The notes under the pieces: model-generated | The model's database searches: none | The model's input: the letters and a program-made list of their open reading frames with translations, nothing else | Told to the model about the DNA's origin: nothing | Made by a program: the position numbers and the translations under genes | In this document: positions 11,513 to 24,646 of the stretch, one piece after another | Numbering within the stretch: the first letter of the stretch is position 1 | How the letters are laid out: every line of letters starts with the position of its first letter | NCBI GenBank assembly: GCA_025506515.1 | Contig: CM046457.1 | Span: forward strand, 43,049,525-43,113,524 | Source: Flaveria trinervia | Taxonomy: Eukaryota > Streptophyta > Magnoliopsida > Asterales > Asteraceae | Length of the DNA: 64,000 nt | Reading direction: 5' to 3'

Positions 11513-14500
11513 TCATTCTCTTTGTGCAGGGACAACTGAAGACAAACAAAAATGTCTGGATCATTGATAGTGGTTGTTCCAGGGACATGACATGCAATAG
11601 GTCACTACTCCAGAACTTTGAAAGATTGATGGAGGACCAGTTGCTTTGGAGGAGATGAAGGAGGTTACATTTCTCGAAGGGGCAAGGTCACAAATGGTAA
11701 GCTTAGCATTGATAAGATAAACTTTGTCAAAGAGCTTGGGTGCAATCTTCTGAGTGTATCTCAATTTTGTGATCCGAGTCATAACATGCTCTTTACTGAG
11801 CATGAGTGCATTGTTCTCAAACTTGGTGTGGTCATTCCTCATGAGCATATCCTGCTTAGAGCCCCCAGGAAAGGGAACATGTACAAGATGGATTTGCAAG
11901 AAACATCTCCTTCTCAAGAAGTTTTATGCTTTCTGTCTAAAGCAAATAGTGATGAGTCTTTCCTATGGCATAAAAGAATGTGCCATGTAAACTTTAAGAA
12001 CATGAACAGATTAGTTAAAAATGATTTGGTAACTAGAATACCAAAGAAAGAGTTTACAAGTGATGACCATTGTGTTGCATGCCTTAAAGGGAAGGAACAT
12101 AAGGTATCTCACAAGCCTAAGGAAAGGAACTCCATCACTACTCCCCTACACTTGTTACATATGGATCTCTTTGGCCCCACCAGTGTAATGAGTTTTGGAA
12201 GGACCTCTTATTGTTTAGTGATCACAGATGACGTAAGATTCACTTGGGTTTTCTTCTTTAGAACTAAGGATGAGACTCCTGAGATTCTGAAGAATTTCAT
12301 CTTAAAGATTGAGAATCAATCTGATCACAAGGTCAAGATCATAAGATGTGATCAAGGAACTAAATTTAAGAACCAATTCTTGATACATTCTGTGATGAAA
12401 GGGTATTACAAGACAATACAGTGCTCCCAGGACTCCTCAGCAAAATGGTGTTGCTGAGATGAGAAACAAGACACTGATTGAAGCTGCAAGAAACATGTTG
12501 TCTGACTCTAAGCTGCCCATCACCTTCTGGGCAGAGGCAGTCAACACTACCTGCTATGTGCAGAATAGAGTTTTAGTAGTTAAGATTCATGGCAAGACTC
12601 CTTATGAACTTTGGCACAAGAGGAAACCTTTCATTGGTTTTCTCAGGTCATTTGGTTGTCCTTGCACCATCTTGAATACCAAAGATCAAATTGCCAAGTT
12701 TGCTAGAAATCAGATGATGGACACTTTATTGGATACTCTTCACAAGCTAAGGCTTATAGAGTATACAATCTCAGAACTAGAGTTGTTGAGGAGTCAGCCA
12801 ATGTGACTTTCAATGAACACACACCCTGTGTTGCTGGTTCTTGTCTGGATTGGTATTTGATCTTGATTTAGTTACCAACTGTTTTAACAAATCTTGTGAG
12901 AATGTTTCAGGATCTGCAAAAATTTAAATACAGGTGATCCTGATCCAAGATTTGAGCTAAGACCTTCAGTCATACATCTTCAGCTCCAGTTGGAACTACT
13001 TCTGCAAATGAGGTTTCTGTCAGCACTACAATGACAAACTCAGCTGATACATCTGGGTTGCCTTCAAATTCCAGCTCAGAGGCTCCACAACCAGATAAGA
13101 ACACCTCAATTGTGGAAGACAACAATGGTGGTGGTGACAGTGACCAAGAATTTCTTGATGCCACTAACCACACCATAGATGAGAACATCAATGATGTCAC
13201 ACACTGCTTGGATCAAGTCTCTCTTAAAAGTGTGCTGATGGGGGAGAACATCTATGCCAGATCTAAATTTCTCTATTTAGATCTTTCTCAGCAACTTGCT
13301 GTGATCCCTCAGCTTAGGATCCACAAGTCTCACCCACCACAAACATCATTGGAGATGTTGTCTTAGGGGTAAGAACAAGAGGACAAACCCATGAAGCAAA
13401 TGTTTGTCTTCACTCTTGTTTCTTATCCCATAGAGCCAAAGAAAGTTGATAAGGCTCTAAAGGATGGAAGTTGGGTTGAAGCTATGCAACAAGAGCTGCT
13501 TCAATTCAAAAGGCAGAAAGTTTGGAACCTTTGTCCTCTTCCTTGTGGGAAGACTACCATTGGAACCAAATGGGTTTTAGGAACAAGAAAGATGAGAGGC
13601 ATCATCATCAAGAACAAAGCTAGACTGTTGTTCAAGGATACACACAAGAAGAAGGGATTGACTACACTGATGTCTTTGCTCCAGTAGCAAGATTAGAAGC
13701 TGTTAGGATATTCCTGGCATTTGCTGCATCCAAGAACTTCAAGGTCTTTCAGCTTGATGTAAGTGTGCCTTTTTGTATGGAGTGATTGATGAGGAGGTAT
13801 ATGTCAAACAGCCACCTGGTTTGTAGACCCTGATCATCCTGATTATGTCTGCAAGCTTGACAAAGCTCTCTATGGGCTGCATCAGGCACCCAAGAAATGG
13901 TATGAGACATTGTTTGAGTATCTTTGTAAACATGGATATAGGAGAGGTACTATAGATGGAACTCTCTTCATCAAAGAACAGGAAAATGACATACTGCTAG
14001 TTCAAGTGTATGTGGATGACATCATCTTTGGTTCAACTAATCCAAAGCTCTGCAAAGACTTTGAGAAGCTGTTGAAAGACAGATTTGAAATGAGTGCCAT
14101 TAGGGAACTCAATTTCTTTCTGGGAATTCAAGTGAAGCAAGTTAAAGATGCCATCTTCATAAGTCGGTCAAAGTATGTTTAAGACATACTCAAGAGATTC
14201 AACATGACTGATTGTAAGATTGCTAAGACACCCATAGCTAGAAACCACTCCCTTGGACCTGATCTTGAGGGGGAGTGTGTAGATGAGCACTTATATAGGG
14301 CTATGATTGGGTCTCTTATGTATCTTACTGCTAGGAGGCCTGATATCATGTTTGCTACATGCATCTGTGCAAGATATCAAGCTAACCCTAAGATGTCCCA
14401 CCTCATCACTGTCAAGAGGATTCTACGATACCTCAAAGGTGCTTCAACACTTGGTTTATGGTACCCTAAGAATCCTGACTTCAATCTGTATGCTTATACA

Positions 14501-14942
14501 GATAGTGATTATGGTGGTTGCAACATGACTGCAAAGTCTACATCTGGGGGATGTCAGTTCCTTGGTGGAAGGGTTGTCTCATGGCAATGCAAGAAACAAT
14601 CCTGTGTCTCTGCATCAACTGCTGAAGCTTAATACATTGCTGCTGCAAGCTGCTGTGCTCAAGTGCTTTGGATTCAAAATCAGATGCTGGACTATGGTTA
14701 AACTTCAAGGAGACTCCATTCACATAGACAACAATAGTGCTATCTCAATCACAAAGAACCCTGTGCAGCACTCAAGGACAAAGCACATCAATATCAGGTA
14801 TCATTTAATAAGAGATAACTATGAAAAGGATTAATTAAACTAGTCAAAGTTCACAGATGAACAATATCTGTTTACAAAGGCTTTTGATGAACTAGATTTT
14901 AAATATCTTATATCAGCTATTGGGATGATTAACTTTGAGTAG
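11513..14942 (+). pseudogene. pol: S1 pol: protease, integrase, RT, RNase H
   Basis: Protease active site D-S-G at 11566-11574 (W-I-I-D-S-G-C-S-R). The GAG-pre-integrase HHCC finger (W-H-K-R-M-C-H ... C-V-A-C-L-K-G-K) and integrase core lie in one open stretch 11786-12457. The second catalytic Asp is kept in C-D-Q-G-T-K-F, and the Glu follows a frameshift near 12450 (V-A-E-M-R-N-K). Integrase C-terminal part 12459-12740; a degraded linker 12800-13390; RT 13391-14182 with Y-V-D-D at 14009-14020; RNase H 14204-14834 (Y-T-D-S-D-Y-G-G; S-T-A-E-A followed by a stop). The tail F-T-K-A-F ends at the stop 14940-14942. About ten frameshifts or stops. PR-IN-RT-RH order is Ty1/copia. Confidence 0.88.
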
Positions 14943-15526
14943 GTTTTCTTAAAACTAATTCTTATTATTTCTTAAAATGTGTTTCCTAAGTTGTCTAGTT
15001 CATCACTTTCATAAGCTCATGTTTTCTTTGGATGAAAATTTCTTTTTGAAGACTTTCCTTATATTTTTGAAAATTTCTGATACTTCGGAAGTTATGCTTT
15101 TAACTTCGGAAGCAAATCATGCCTTCAAAATAAATAACTGTCTAACAATTTTACCTTCAGAAGAGTTCTCAGATCTATCTTCCGAAGCTTAAATACTTGT
15201 ATCAGACAATTACTTAGTTTCAAGGACCATTTACTCCGAAGCAAAATTAACTCTCGGAAGCTTTGTTGTTTTATATACAAAGCACTCAAGTTTTAATTTC
15301 TCTTCCGAAGCAAAATTCTCAAAACTCTCAGGAAATTCTTCCGAAGTTATTTTAGCTTCGGAAGCTTTTTAATTAAAACTTTCGAAGATAATTTACCTTC
15401 GGAGCTTTTTGACTTCCAAGAAAACTACTTTTTGAGCAAAAGTAAACTACTTTTTCAGAGGTGGGACCGACATCCGATTTCAAAGTTTATCCTCTTTCAT
15501 TAACTTTATCTGAAATCCCTCTCACA
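14943..15526 (+). repeat. S1 pol-to-extra-gene spacer with CTTCCGAAG array
   Basis: Non-coding. From about 15075 to 15420 it holds at least ten palindromic words (ACTTCGGAAGC, CTTCCGAAGC, CTCGGAAGC, CTTTCGAAG). It ends in a short spacer and the TATA box of the extra gene. The arrangement copies that of S2 and S3, which use different words. Confidence 0.7.
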
Positions 15527-15532
15527 TATAAA
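15527..15532 (+). promoter_or_regulatory. Putative TATA box of the S1 extra gene
   Basis: CACATATAAACCC, about 110 bp upstream of the extra-gene ATG and just after the word array. A pyrimidine-rich leader without an obvious intron follows. Confidence 0.5.
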
Positions 15533-15641
15533 CCCAATGGTTTCCCCCTCTTTCTATCATTTGTTCTTCCTCCAACCTAAAAACCCAAATTTCTCTCTGA
15601 ATTTCTTTCTTCCTTCTTTCTTCATCTTTAAGCTACCTCAA

Positions 15642-18600
15642 ATGGCCAACCTTGCTCACAGAAATGATCCCAACTTTACCATGCAGCTACACAGGCAACA
15701 TAATCAGGTTGCTCTGTTAAGCTCTGAGAAAGATCCTCATTTCTCAGAGGTTTGTTGTTTCTTAGCTTTATCAAACTACTTCACCTCCCTAACCATTGAT
15801 CCTCATCTCTATGAGGATCAGCTGCTTGAATTCTGGAAGACCTGCCAAGAGGTCATTATGGACGGGGAGAAGACACTGTCTGCCACAGTGCAGGGAGAAC
15901 AATCTTCATCACTCCGGCCATCATCAATAGGCATCTTTAGCTGATGATGAAGAAGGTGAGGTGTTCTTCCCAAAGGAAGCTGTCAATCATTCCTTGAGCA
16001 GATGGATATGAGGGAGATTTCTCTGTAAAGACCTTTAGGAAAGGGAAGGTCTCATCCCAGTGGAGATTCCTGCTCCATGTGGTCATCCACAGCTTATCAA
16101 ACAAGCATGGTGGATGGACCAGATTCCTGAGGATCTCTCCTTCATATCCATGGAATGGTTCAGGGGGTCAAATTCAGGTATTCTCATTGTTTATACCAAT
16201 TTACTTGCTAATTTAGACTCCTTAGAGTATTACATGTTTCCTAGATATGTCCAGTACATTCTTAACTGTGAACTGGGCTCACAGTTGAGGGAAACAGGTA
16301 ACATTTCTTAAATTGGACAGATGAAGCCCGACATCTTTAAAATACTAAGAAAGCCCACTGTTGGCTTCTCTGGGGTAGAAACAGCCCTTGTCCCAAAAAT
16401 GTTAGAGCTCATTGCTCAAGGTGACAACCTAGACACAAGCTAGTGTTGAGCCCACACCTGCTACCTCCCAACCCCCCACAGCCTCAAATCACCATCACTT
16501 ACCAAAGAAAATCCAAACAAACCCTGCTCAGACTATTCAGTCTGTGGAGGCCCCCATATACTCACCCATACAAAGAAGTGGACACTGGAGCTCCCACTTC
16601 TCCTGAGGAGCAGACCACTCCCATCTCTTCAAGAATCAGTGCTGAGGTTCCTCATGCTCAGCCTGATGAGCTCATTAGCCAACTGCCTTAAGCCATCACT
16701 TGAGTCTCAACACTCAAGTGATCAACCTTCAGGGGACAGTTACCATCCCCAGCCTATAGATCTCAACCAACCATTCCCACACTATTGACTATTCAGATAG
16801 TCTCTCTTCTTTACCCCTACTCAAAGAGAGATGAATGCTCTGAGTCTCCTACATCTATCCCAATCAGTCACCTACAACTAGGTGGACACTTCTGAACCTG
16901 TTCAGGATGTCCATATGGAAGAGGCTCTCACTTCTGAAAGTGATTACATCATTAAGACCTCAACCATGGCAACTCAGCCCACTAACATCTCAACTGAGAT
17001 TGCTAGTGAGCAGAGGAAAACCAGCAGCCAAGAACCTGAAGCTGGTGGTGAGAGAGAGGACTTTGGTCCAATCATCTCATCCCTAATGAGTCTTCTGATG
17101 AAGATGAGGGAATCTGAGACTAAAGGTGCACAAACTGACTAAACATGCACCTATTTAGTCTCAAAGGTCAGTCACCTTGAATCTCAGTGACTACCTTACA
17201 CACAGGATCAATGATCAGCAACTTGAGATTTCATATCTTAAGGAAAACTAGCTGGGAGACCCTTAAGAAGAGCTCACCAGGACACAAGAACCTGTGGATG
17301 TGATTGACCTATCTTCCAGCTCACCTATGCAAGTGGGTGATGCTACCAAAAAGGGGGAGAAAGTTTTACAGCCACAACCTGGAAGTTCTTCAAAAGAGTG
17401 GACATTGAGGACTCACCATCCTCACTTGCAATTGTGCATTCTCACAACCTCCTCAAGTTCACATTGATGTGAACTACACAGACTCCTTCATACAGAGTTT
17501 GTTTGAGGATGGGATACCAAGGGCTATGTCATCTTCATCCACCATCTTCCAATCACATCATTGGGTGGAGGTATGACAACATCAGGAAAGCCCTAATCAT
17601 CATAAGAGTTCAAGGACAGCAAGAAGTCTTCAATTTTCAGACTTTGAACTACTATGAAGGTCTGGATTTAGTCAACATGCCACTTGTCAACCCAAGCAAA
17701 TCAAGACAAGCTGACAGACTGGCTTAAAGAATCCAAGACAGGATCACTGCAGAGTTCAGCTTAAGAAGGAGACTTAGGCAATCAGGCAATCCATCGGTCA
17801 ACTGATGTTGAGGCAGACCCTAAGATTAGTTTCATAGGGGAAACCTTGACTGAAGGCCCAGTGGCAGAACCCGAGACCCCTGTCTTATATCATCATCAAC
17901 TGCTGCAGAGATTCCTATTGAGACACCTGCTGGTGAAGGTGCTTCTCAACCTCTCTCTGGCCAGAGCTTAGATGCTGCAAAAGCAATGATGGCCAAAGCT
18001 CTCTCCACCCTGAGTCACAAAGGTCTATGAGTGACAAAAGGAAAAGAAAGATGGCATCTGAGGAGATTGAGGAGGAGAGAGAGAGAGAGAGAGAGGAAAA
18101 GGAGGCTGAGGGGAGAAAGTTCCTCTACTGAGTCTTCAAGACTCATGGAGTCTGCTATCAGGGCTGCCCCCAGACCAAATACTCAGAATGATGAGTTAAG
18201 GGCAGTCAGGATAAATTACCTACAGACTAGGAACTATGACATAAATAGTATCATTTCTCTCCCCTTAGATGAGTTGAATGAACTGGTTGACCTGGAAAGG
18301 TCTAGAGAGAAGAAGGAGGCAGAGATGCAGAGCTTCTAGTACAAGTCAAAGAAAGAGAAGAAGAAAAAGACTGTACAAGAATATGCCTACCCTCTCCCCA
18401 GTTCAGGAAAGTCCTGCACAAGAAGATGTGGTTCAACAAGAACCTCAGGTAGACAAAGAAGAAGAGAGGATCAAGATGATCAACTACCTGAGTGCCACAA
18501 GCTTCTATCAGGCAAATGCACTCCTTCCCTTGTCCTATGACTATGTTTAGTTTGAGTACTTAAAACAGCTTGAACTTGAGATAATCAGGACAGAAAGACA

Positions 18601-19397
18601 ACTAATAGAAGCTAAGGGAAGAAGCTACAAAATCAAGAGCTATCATCCAAAAGAGCATGAAGAAGTCTGCTGATAGGCAGAGGATGATAGCTTCTTGAAG
18701 CTATATGGATTCTCTGGAAGGAGACTTGGTCCCATGTCTTTATCCACTATGGATGAGCATATCAGGGTGATCAAGCAGAAGATCAAAAGTGGAGAGCTCA
18801 TTGACTTACACTCCCTCCAAGTCAAGCCCCACCTGAAGTGGAGGTTAAGGTTGAAACCAGAGACAACACAACTTGGACCTCCTACTGAAACTCAGCAACC
18901 TCATCTTCTGATCCACACAGGTTCAACCTCCCTCTCCTTCTGAGCCTGAGAGAGAGGAAGTCCCAACTGAGAAAGACTAGTGAAGATCAATCTGGTGCTG
19001 CAGGCCACTCTTCTCAGTTAAAATCTATAAAGAAAAGAAGAGGATGGCTTCTAAACCAAATCCAAAGAAGAAGAAGACTGCACCCTCTTCTAAACCACAG
19101 GATGAGTCAGAACATCTTGAGTTGTGCTGCCAGAGGATGCTACATCAACTCTAATTCAAATAGCTCCTTAGCATCAGGAAGACCCATCTTGTCCTGGACA
19201 CACACACCACAAATCTAGAGAGATGGCATGTCATTAGAGATCAAGGAACTGAAGACATCTACACAAGGCAAGATATGTTTTAGTTGCCTCTACATGACCT
19301 CTTTGATATGAGAAGACACTGTGACAGTCTGAAGGATCCTAATCACCTTATGAAGAAAGGATTGGTGATCATCCTAATGAGGACTGTTGACATATGA
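15642..19397 (+). pseudogene. S1 extra gene between pol and 3' LTR
   Basis: Start chosen at ATG 15642 (M-A-N-L-A-H) because it heads the domain shared with S2 and S3; an upstream in-frame ATG lies in the leader. N-terminal domain 15690-15870: Q-H-N-Q-V-A-L-L, then F-S-E-V-C-C-F-L, then L-L-E-F-W-K-T. The block F-P-R-Y-V-Q-Y-I-L-N is near 16233. A Ser/Pro/Gln-rich middle follows, with a coiled-coil-like stretch near 17160-17250. One copy of the C-terminal domain starts near 17560 (I-G-W-R-Y-D-N) and a second near 19215 (R-W-H-V-I-R-D-Q-G-T-E), with two N-Y-L-x-x-x-x-[YF] helical repeats between them (18210-18330, 18470-18600). No signal peptide or membrane segment seen, so not an obvious envelope. 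Function unknown. Many frameshifts. Confidence 0.65.
18074..18097 (+). repeat. (GA)n microsatellite in the S1 extra gene
   Basis: About eleven GA units inside an Arg/Glu-rich coding stretch; a likely slippage site. Confidence 0.75.
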
Positions 19398-19427
19398 AGT
19401 CTACTAAGTGTTTTGGTAGCATCAGCC

Positions 19428-19438
19428 TAGGGGGAGTT
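19428..19438 (+). other. S1 polypurine tract
   Basis: TAGGGGGAGTT immediately before the 3' LTR start. The same tract precedes the duplicated LTR at 22212. Confidence 0.8.
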
Positions 19439-20236
19439 TGTAGAGATTAATGAAGAGGCTAATGCGACCTAAACATCCAACGTCTATCCTGCATGTTGCA
19501 CAAGTATTATGAAGAATAATGCTTTGGAAGTTTCACACATGCAACAGAAATATTCTAAGTGTGAAATCTTCCGAAGCCAAGACCGATATCTTCCGAAGCC
19601 AAATATGATGTCTTTTGAAGCCTCCAAGACAAAGTCTTCTGAAGCTTCAACTTATGAAGACAGATTTCTTCCAAAGACTTTTAACACATGCTTTATGTGA
19701 TGTACTTTTCCATAAAGCTGGACACCTTTCCGCTGCACCTCTGTAAGGTCATCAACTGACATGAGTTGGTGAAAAGGTCCATGCTTTTGGTAACTGTACA
19801 TTGAGGTCTTGAGTCTGTAACTTTCTACTTCATGTACTTTATCCTTTTTGTAATAGATAAGGATATGAGCTATGGCATGTCATAGTCACTAGTCAAAAGG
19901 CAATATACCTTTTGACTCTACAATTGATTTTGTTTTTTGTCTAGTCAATTGTATCCAACTGGCTTTCAAAGTATAGCCGGATGTAGGATGTAGTATAAGT
20001 ATCTCATGTTCTTGTATCTTTGAATTATGCTTTGTAACACTTGTAATAGAACATAGAGAAAGAAATATACTGCATTCTTGAAAACCATATACTTGTGTTC
20101 TTTCTGTTTTGTCTCTTTCATTACTTGTGTTCTTAGTGTCTTACCTTGGTTAATCCAATTTACTGTTTGGTTGAGTTTAGTAAATCTCCTCTTTGTGTTG
20201 TTGTGTTGTAACTTAGCACCCTTCAATGATCCTGCA
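19439..20236 (+). repeat. S1 3' LTR (798 bp)
   Basis: Starts TGTAGAGATTAATGAAGAGG and ends CGATCCTGCA-type (here ATGATCCTGCA). It carries the CTTCCGAAGC array near 19568-19660. The AT-rich repeat copy B follows directly. Confidence 0.9.
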
Positions 20237-21888
20237 GTTTTGCATATGGTTAATCTGATAGCAGTTATGGTGCCTCTATTTTGACCGTTAACACCATTTC
20301 ACTAACATATATTCAAGTTATATGTACAAGTCTTTCAACATGGTTCACAACTTCTCAATACAAGTATAAATTTTAAAGTGATATTTACGATCATCAATGT
20401 TCGTGGTTGTTTGACATTTTTGTTTTCATAGTTATTTATAACTAGTATGGTACTTGTGTGATATGTCAGGCAATTTTTTTTTAATTATTAAATAGTTCAA
20501 AAGATCAACAATGCATTAACTAATACAAAAATAAAAATATATAACTTTTACATATAACTTCCTCATATTTTCATTCACCAATTCTTTTGCATTTTTTTCT
20601 TGAGTTTCACACATTCGATCCTAACAAAAAAATAATGTCAACGCATAGTTTGAATCAAACACTAAATACATACATAAATATCACATATTCATTGTTTTAT
20701 TTCTTGAACTATTACGTATTATAATTTTTAATATATTTTATATTAAAGTATTATACAATAATTTTCGTGTTTAGTGTTAACTATAATTTGTTTAACTAAT
20801 AGGTTTTTAGCCTATCCATATATCCATAAGAAAACTAAAATAAGCGTGAATCAATTGTAAGCCTCATGATACTTACTTTCTTATTTCTCTGTATTATTGA
20901 TAATAATATTAAATAGTAAAAATATTACTCATACCATTTTCAAATAAAAAATATATAATTTAATAAATTAAAAACCTATTTTTTTTATCAAAAACACACT
21001 TTTAAAAAACAAAATATTTATAAAATACATAATAAGAAGAACTTTTTTATCATGTTTTTTAAAACATAAATTCATAATTTTTATAAAATAAAAGTTTAAG
21101 AAGATACATTATTGTTTATTTAGTTAAAGTAGCTATTTATACGTATTTATAATCATATTTTATCTTTAAGTATGATTTTGTAATGCATAAATTTTTATTG
21201 CTAACTATTAAATATTATATTTATTCAATCTATGTGATACATGATAACTAACATAGTATTATTAATAATTAATTTGATTATTAATAGAAGAGATAAACGG
21301 AAAAATTTAATGATGACAAATGTGATGGTGCCACATGTTTTTTTTCTAATTAAACTTTTATAAGAATACTAAGATTCGATGAGATGAGATTATATATAAA
21401 AGTACCTACCTATACGGTCGTGTTACACGGGTTAACAAATAATTAAAAAAATATGTTAGTAGCATGTATTTTTAAACGTGTGTGTATCTTACAAACAAAT
21501 TTACATGTTACATATGATAATGAAAATTAAATTACGGTTATTAATAATAATTCTTAAAATGTTTCTTTGTATATAACATGTGATATTATACAAAAAGATG
21601 TACTAATTGTATTACAAGTGCTAATTTGTTTTGTATTTTAACTCTTGATCTAGTCATGTGGGTGAGAATTTCTCCAAATTAAAAAAATTTTTTAGCCAAT
21701 ATGCCAGTTAAGCAGGGTTTTCAAAAACAATCTCGCTTTCTTTTAATTCAAATCTCACTTCCATGGTTCCACTTTAAAAAGATCAAATCTCTAACTTCTT
21801 TCTATAAAATCAAATAAAATAGAAAGAACCGTAAAATTGTCTTTCATTTAAAATAAGAGATACAGTTTATCTTAAATAGTTATATATG
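20237..21888. repeat. AT-rich repeat, copy B plus 190-bp tail
   Basis: Matches copy A (4691-6128) through TTTTTTAGCCAA near 21701, then continues with ATATGCCAGTTAAGCAGGG and about 170 further bases that copy A lacks. No coding sequence seen. Confidence 0.8.
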
Positions 21889-22170
21889 TCTTGAGGTTGT
21901 GCTGCCAGAGGATGCTACATCAACTCCAATTCAAATAGCTCCTTAGCATGAGAAAGACCCATCTTGTCCTGGATACAAACCATAAATCCAGAGAGATGGC
22001 ATGTCATTAGAGATCAAGGAACTGAACACATCTACACATGGCAAGATATGTTTCAGTTACCTCTGCATGACCTTTTTGATATGAGAAGACACTGTGACAG
22101 TCTGAAGGATCCTGATCACCTCATGAAAAAAGGATTAGTGATCATCCTAATGAAGATTGTTGACATCTGA
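21889..22170 (+). pseudogene. Duplicated 3' end of the S1 extra gene (unit 2)
   Basis: Matches 19115-19397 with scattered substitutions. The reading from 21964 to 22170 keeps W-H-V-I-R-D-Q-G-T-E and L-P-L-H-D-L-F-D-M-R-R to the same terminal stop, and is cleaner here than in unit 1 (Q-L-P in place of a stop). Confidence 0.75.
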
Positions 22171-22211
22171 AGTCTACTAAGTGTTTTGGTAGCATCAGCC
22201 TAGGGGGAGTT

Positions 22212-23005
22212 TGTAGAGATTAATGAAGAGACTGATGCGACCTAAACATCCAATGTCTATCCTGCATGTTGCACAAGTATTATGAAGAATAATGCTTAGG
22301 AAGTTTCACACATGCAACAGAAATATTCTGTGTGAAATCTTCCGAAGCCAATACCAATATCTTCTGAAGCCAAATATAAGTCTTTTGAAGCCTCAGAGAC
22401 AAAGTCTTCCGAAGCTTCAACTTATGAAGACAGATTTCTTCCGAAGACTTTTAACACATGCTTTATCTGATGTACTTTTCTATAAAGCTGGACACCTTTC
22501 CGCTACACCTCTGTAAGGTCACCAACTTACATGAGTTGGTGAAAAGGTCCATGCTTTTGGCAACTGTACATTGAGGTCTTGAGTCTGTAACTTTCTACTT
22601 CATGTACTTTATCCTTTTTGTAATAGATAGGATATGAGCTATGGCATGTCATAGTCACTAGTCAAAAGGCAATATGCCTTTTGACTCTACAATTGATTTT
22701 GTTTTGTGTCTAGTCAATTGTATCCAGCTGGCTTTCAAAGTATAGCCGGATGTAGGATGTAGTATAAGTATCTCATGTTCTTGTATCTTTGAATTATGCT
22801 TTGTAACACTTGTAATAGAACATAGAGAAAGAAATATACCGCATTCTTGAAAACCATATACTTGTGTTCTTTCTGTTTTGTCTCTTTCATTACTTGTGTT
22901 CTTAGTGTCTTACCTTGGTTAATCCAGTTTACTGTTTGGTTGAGTTTAGTAAATCTCCTCTTTGTGTTGTTGTGTTGTAACTTAGCACCCTTCAACGATC
23001 CTGCA
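22212..23005 (+). repeat. Duplicated S1-type LTR (794 bp)
   Basis: Same ends and same internal CTTCCGAAGC array as 19439-20236. It is preceded by an identical polypurine tract and followed by the AT-rich repeat copy C. It belongs to the tandem unit, not to a separate insertion. Confidence 0.88.
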
Positions 23006-24646
23006 GTTTTGCATATGGTTAATCTGATAGCAGTTATGGTGCCTCTATTTTGACCGTTAACACCATTTCACTAACATATTCAAGTTATATGTACAAGTCT
23101 TTTAACATGGTTCACAACTTCTCAATACAAGTATAAATTTTAAAGTGATATGAACGATCGTCAATGTTCGTGGTTGTTTGACAATTTTGTTTTCATAATT
23201 ATTTACTACTAGCATGGTACTTGCGTGATATGTTGGGCGATTTTTTTTAAATTATTAAATAGTTCAAAAGATCAACAATGCATTAACTAATACAAAAATA
23301 AAAATATATAACTTTTACATATAACTTCCTCACATTTTCATTCACCAATTCTTTTTTTTCTTGAGTTTCACACATTCGATCCTAACAAAAAAATAATGTC
23401 AACGCTTAGTTTGAATCAAACACTAAATACATACATAAATATCACATATTCATTGTTTTTTTCTTGAACTATTACGTATTTATAATTTTTAATATATTTT
23501 ATATTAAAGTATTATACAATAACTTTCGTGTTTAGTGTTAACTATAATTTGTTTAATTAATAGGTTTTTAGCCTATCCATATATCCATAAGAAAACTAAA
23601 ATAAGTGTGAATCAATTGTAAGCCTCATGATACTTACTTTCTTATTTCTCTGTATTATTGATAATAATACTAATAGTAAAAATATTACTCATACTATTTT
23701 CAAATAAAAAATATATAATTTAATAAATTAAAAACCTATTTTTATCAAAAACACACTTTTAAAAAACAAAATATTTATAAAATACATAATAAGAAGAACT
23801 TTTTTATCATGTTTTTTAAAACATAAATTCATAATTTTTATAAAATAAAAGTTCAAGAAGATACATTATTGTTTATTTAGTTAAAGTAGCTATTTATACG
23901 TATTTATAATCATATTTTATCTTTAAGTATGATTTTGTAATGCATAAATTTTTATTGCTAACTATTAAATATTATATTTATTCAATCTATGTGATACATG
24001 ATAACTAACATAGTATTATTAATAATTAATTTGATTATTTAATAGACGAGATAAACGGAAAAATTTAATGATGACAAATGTGATGGTGCCACATGTTTTT
24101 TTTCTAATTAATCTTTTATAAGAATAATGAGATTCGATGAGATGAGATTATATATAAAAGTACCTACCTATACTGCCGTGTTACACGGGTTAAACAAATA
24201 ATAATAAAAATATGTTAGTAGCATGTATTTTTAAATGTGTGTGTATCTTACAAACAAATTTACATGTTACATATGATAATGAAAATTAAATTACGGTTAT
24301 AATAATAATTCTTAAAATGTTTCTTTTTATATAACATGTGATATTATACAAAAAGATGTATTAATTGTATTACAAGTGCTAATTGTTTTGTATTTTAACT
24401 CTTGATCTAGTCATGTGGGTGAGAATTTCTCCAAATTAAAAAAAGTTTTTTAGCCAATATGCTAGTTAAGCAGGGTTTTCAAAAACAATCTCGCTTTCTT
24501 TTAATTCAAATCTCACTTCCATGGTTCCATTTTAAAAAGATCAAATCTCTAACTTCTTTCTATAAAATCAAATAAAATAGAAAGAACCGTAAAATTGTCA
24601 TTCATTTAAAATAAGAGATACAGTTTATCTTAAACAGTTATATATG
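23006..24646. repeat. AT-rich repeat, copy C plus tail
   Basis: Near-identical to copy B, including the 190-bp tail. No genes seen. Confidence 0.8.

Larger units (their letters stand above)
7969..20236 (+). mobile_element. S1: Sirevirus-like Ty1/copia element with 3' extra gene
   Basis: LTR (7969-8754), primer site, gag, PR-IN-RT-RH pol, a 3.8-kb extra gene, polypurine tract and 3' LTR (19439-20236). Integrase before reverse transcriptase marks Ty1/copia. Extended Gag, a gene after pol and clustered palindromic words fit Sireviruses. Flanking 5-mers are CATTT and GTTTT, an imperfect target duplication. The two LTRs differ at many sites and all genes are broken, so the insertion is not recent. 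Confidence 0.9.

Noticed and set aside
15642..19397. Envelope gene
   Set aside because: Position after pol suggests it, but no signal peptide, transmembrane segment or fusion-peptide-like region is visible, and related copies are acidic, coiled-coil and possibly nuclear.
19966..20226. 86-codon minus-strand reading, repeated identically at 22735-22995
   Set aside because: It lies antisense within the S1 LTR; identity only reflects the tandem duplication.
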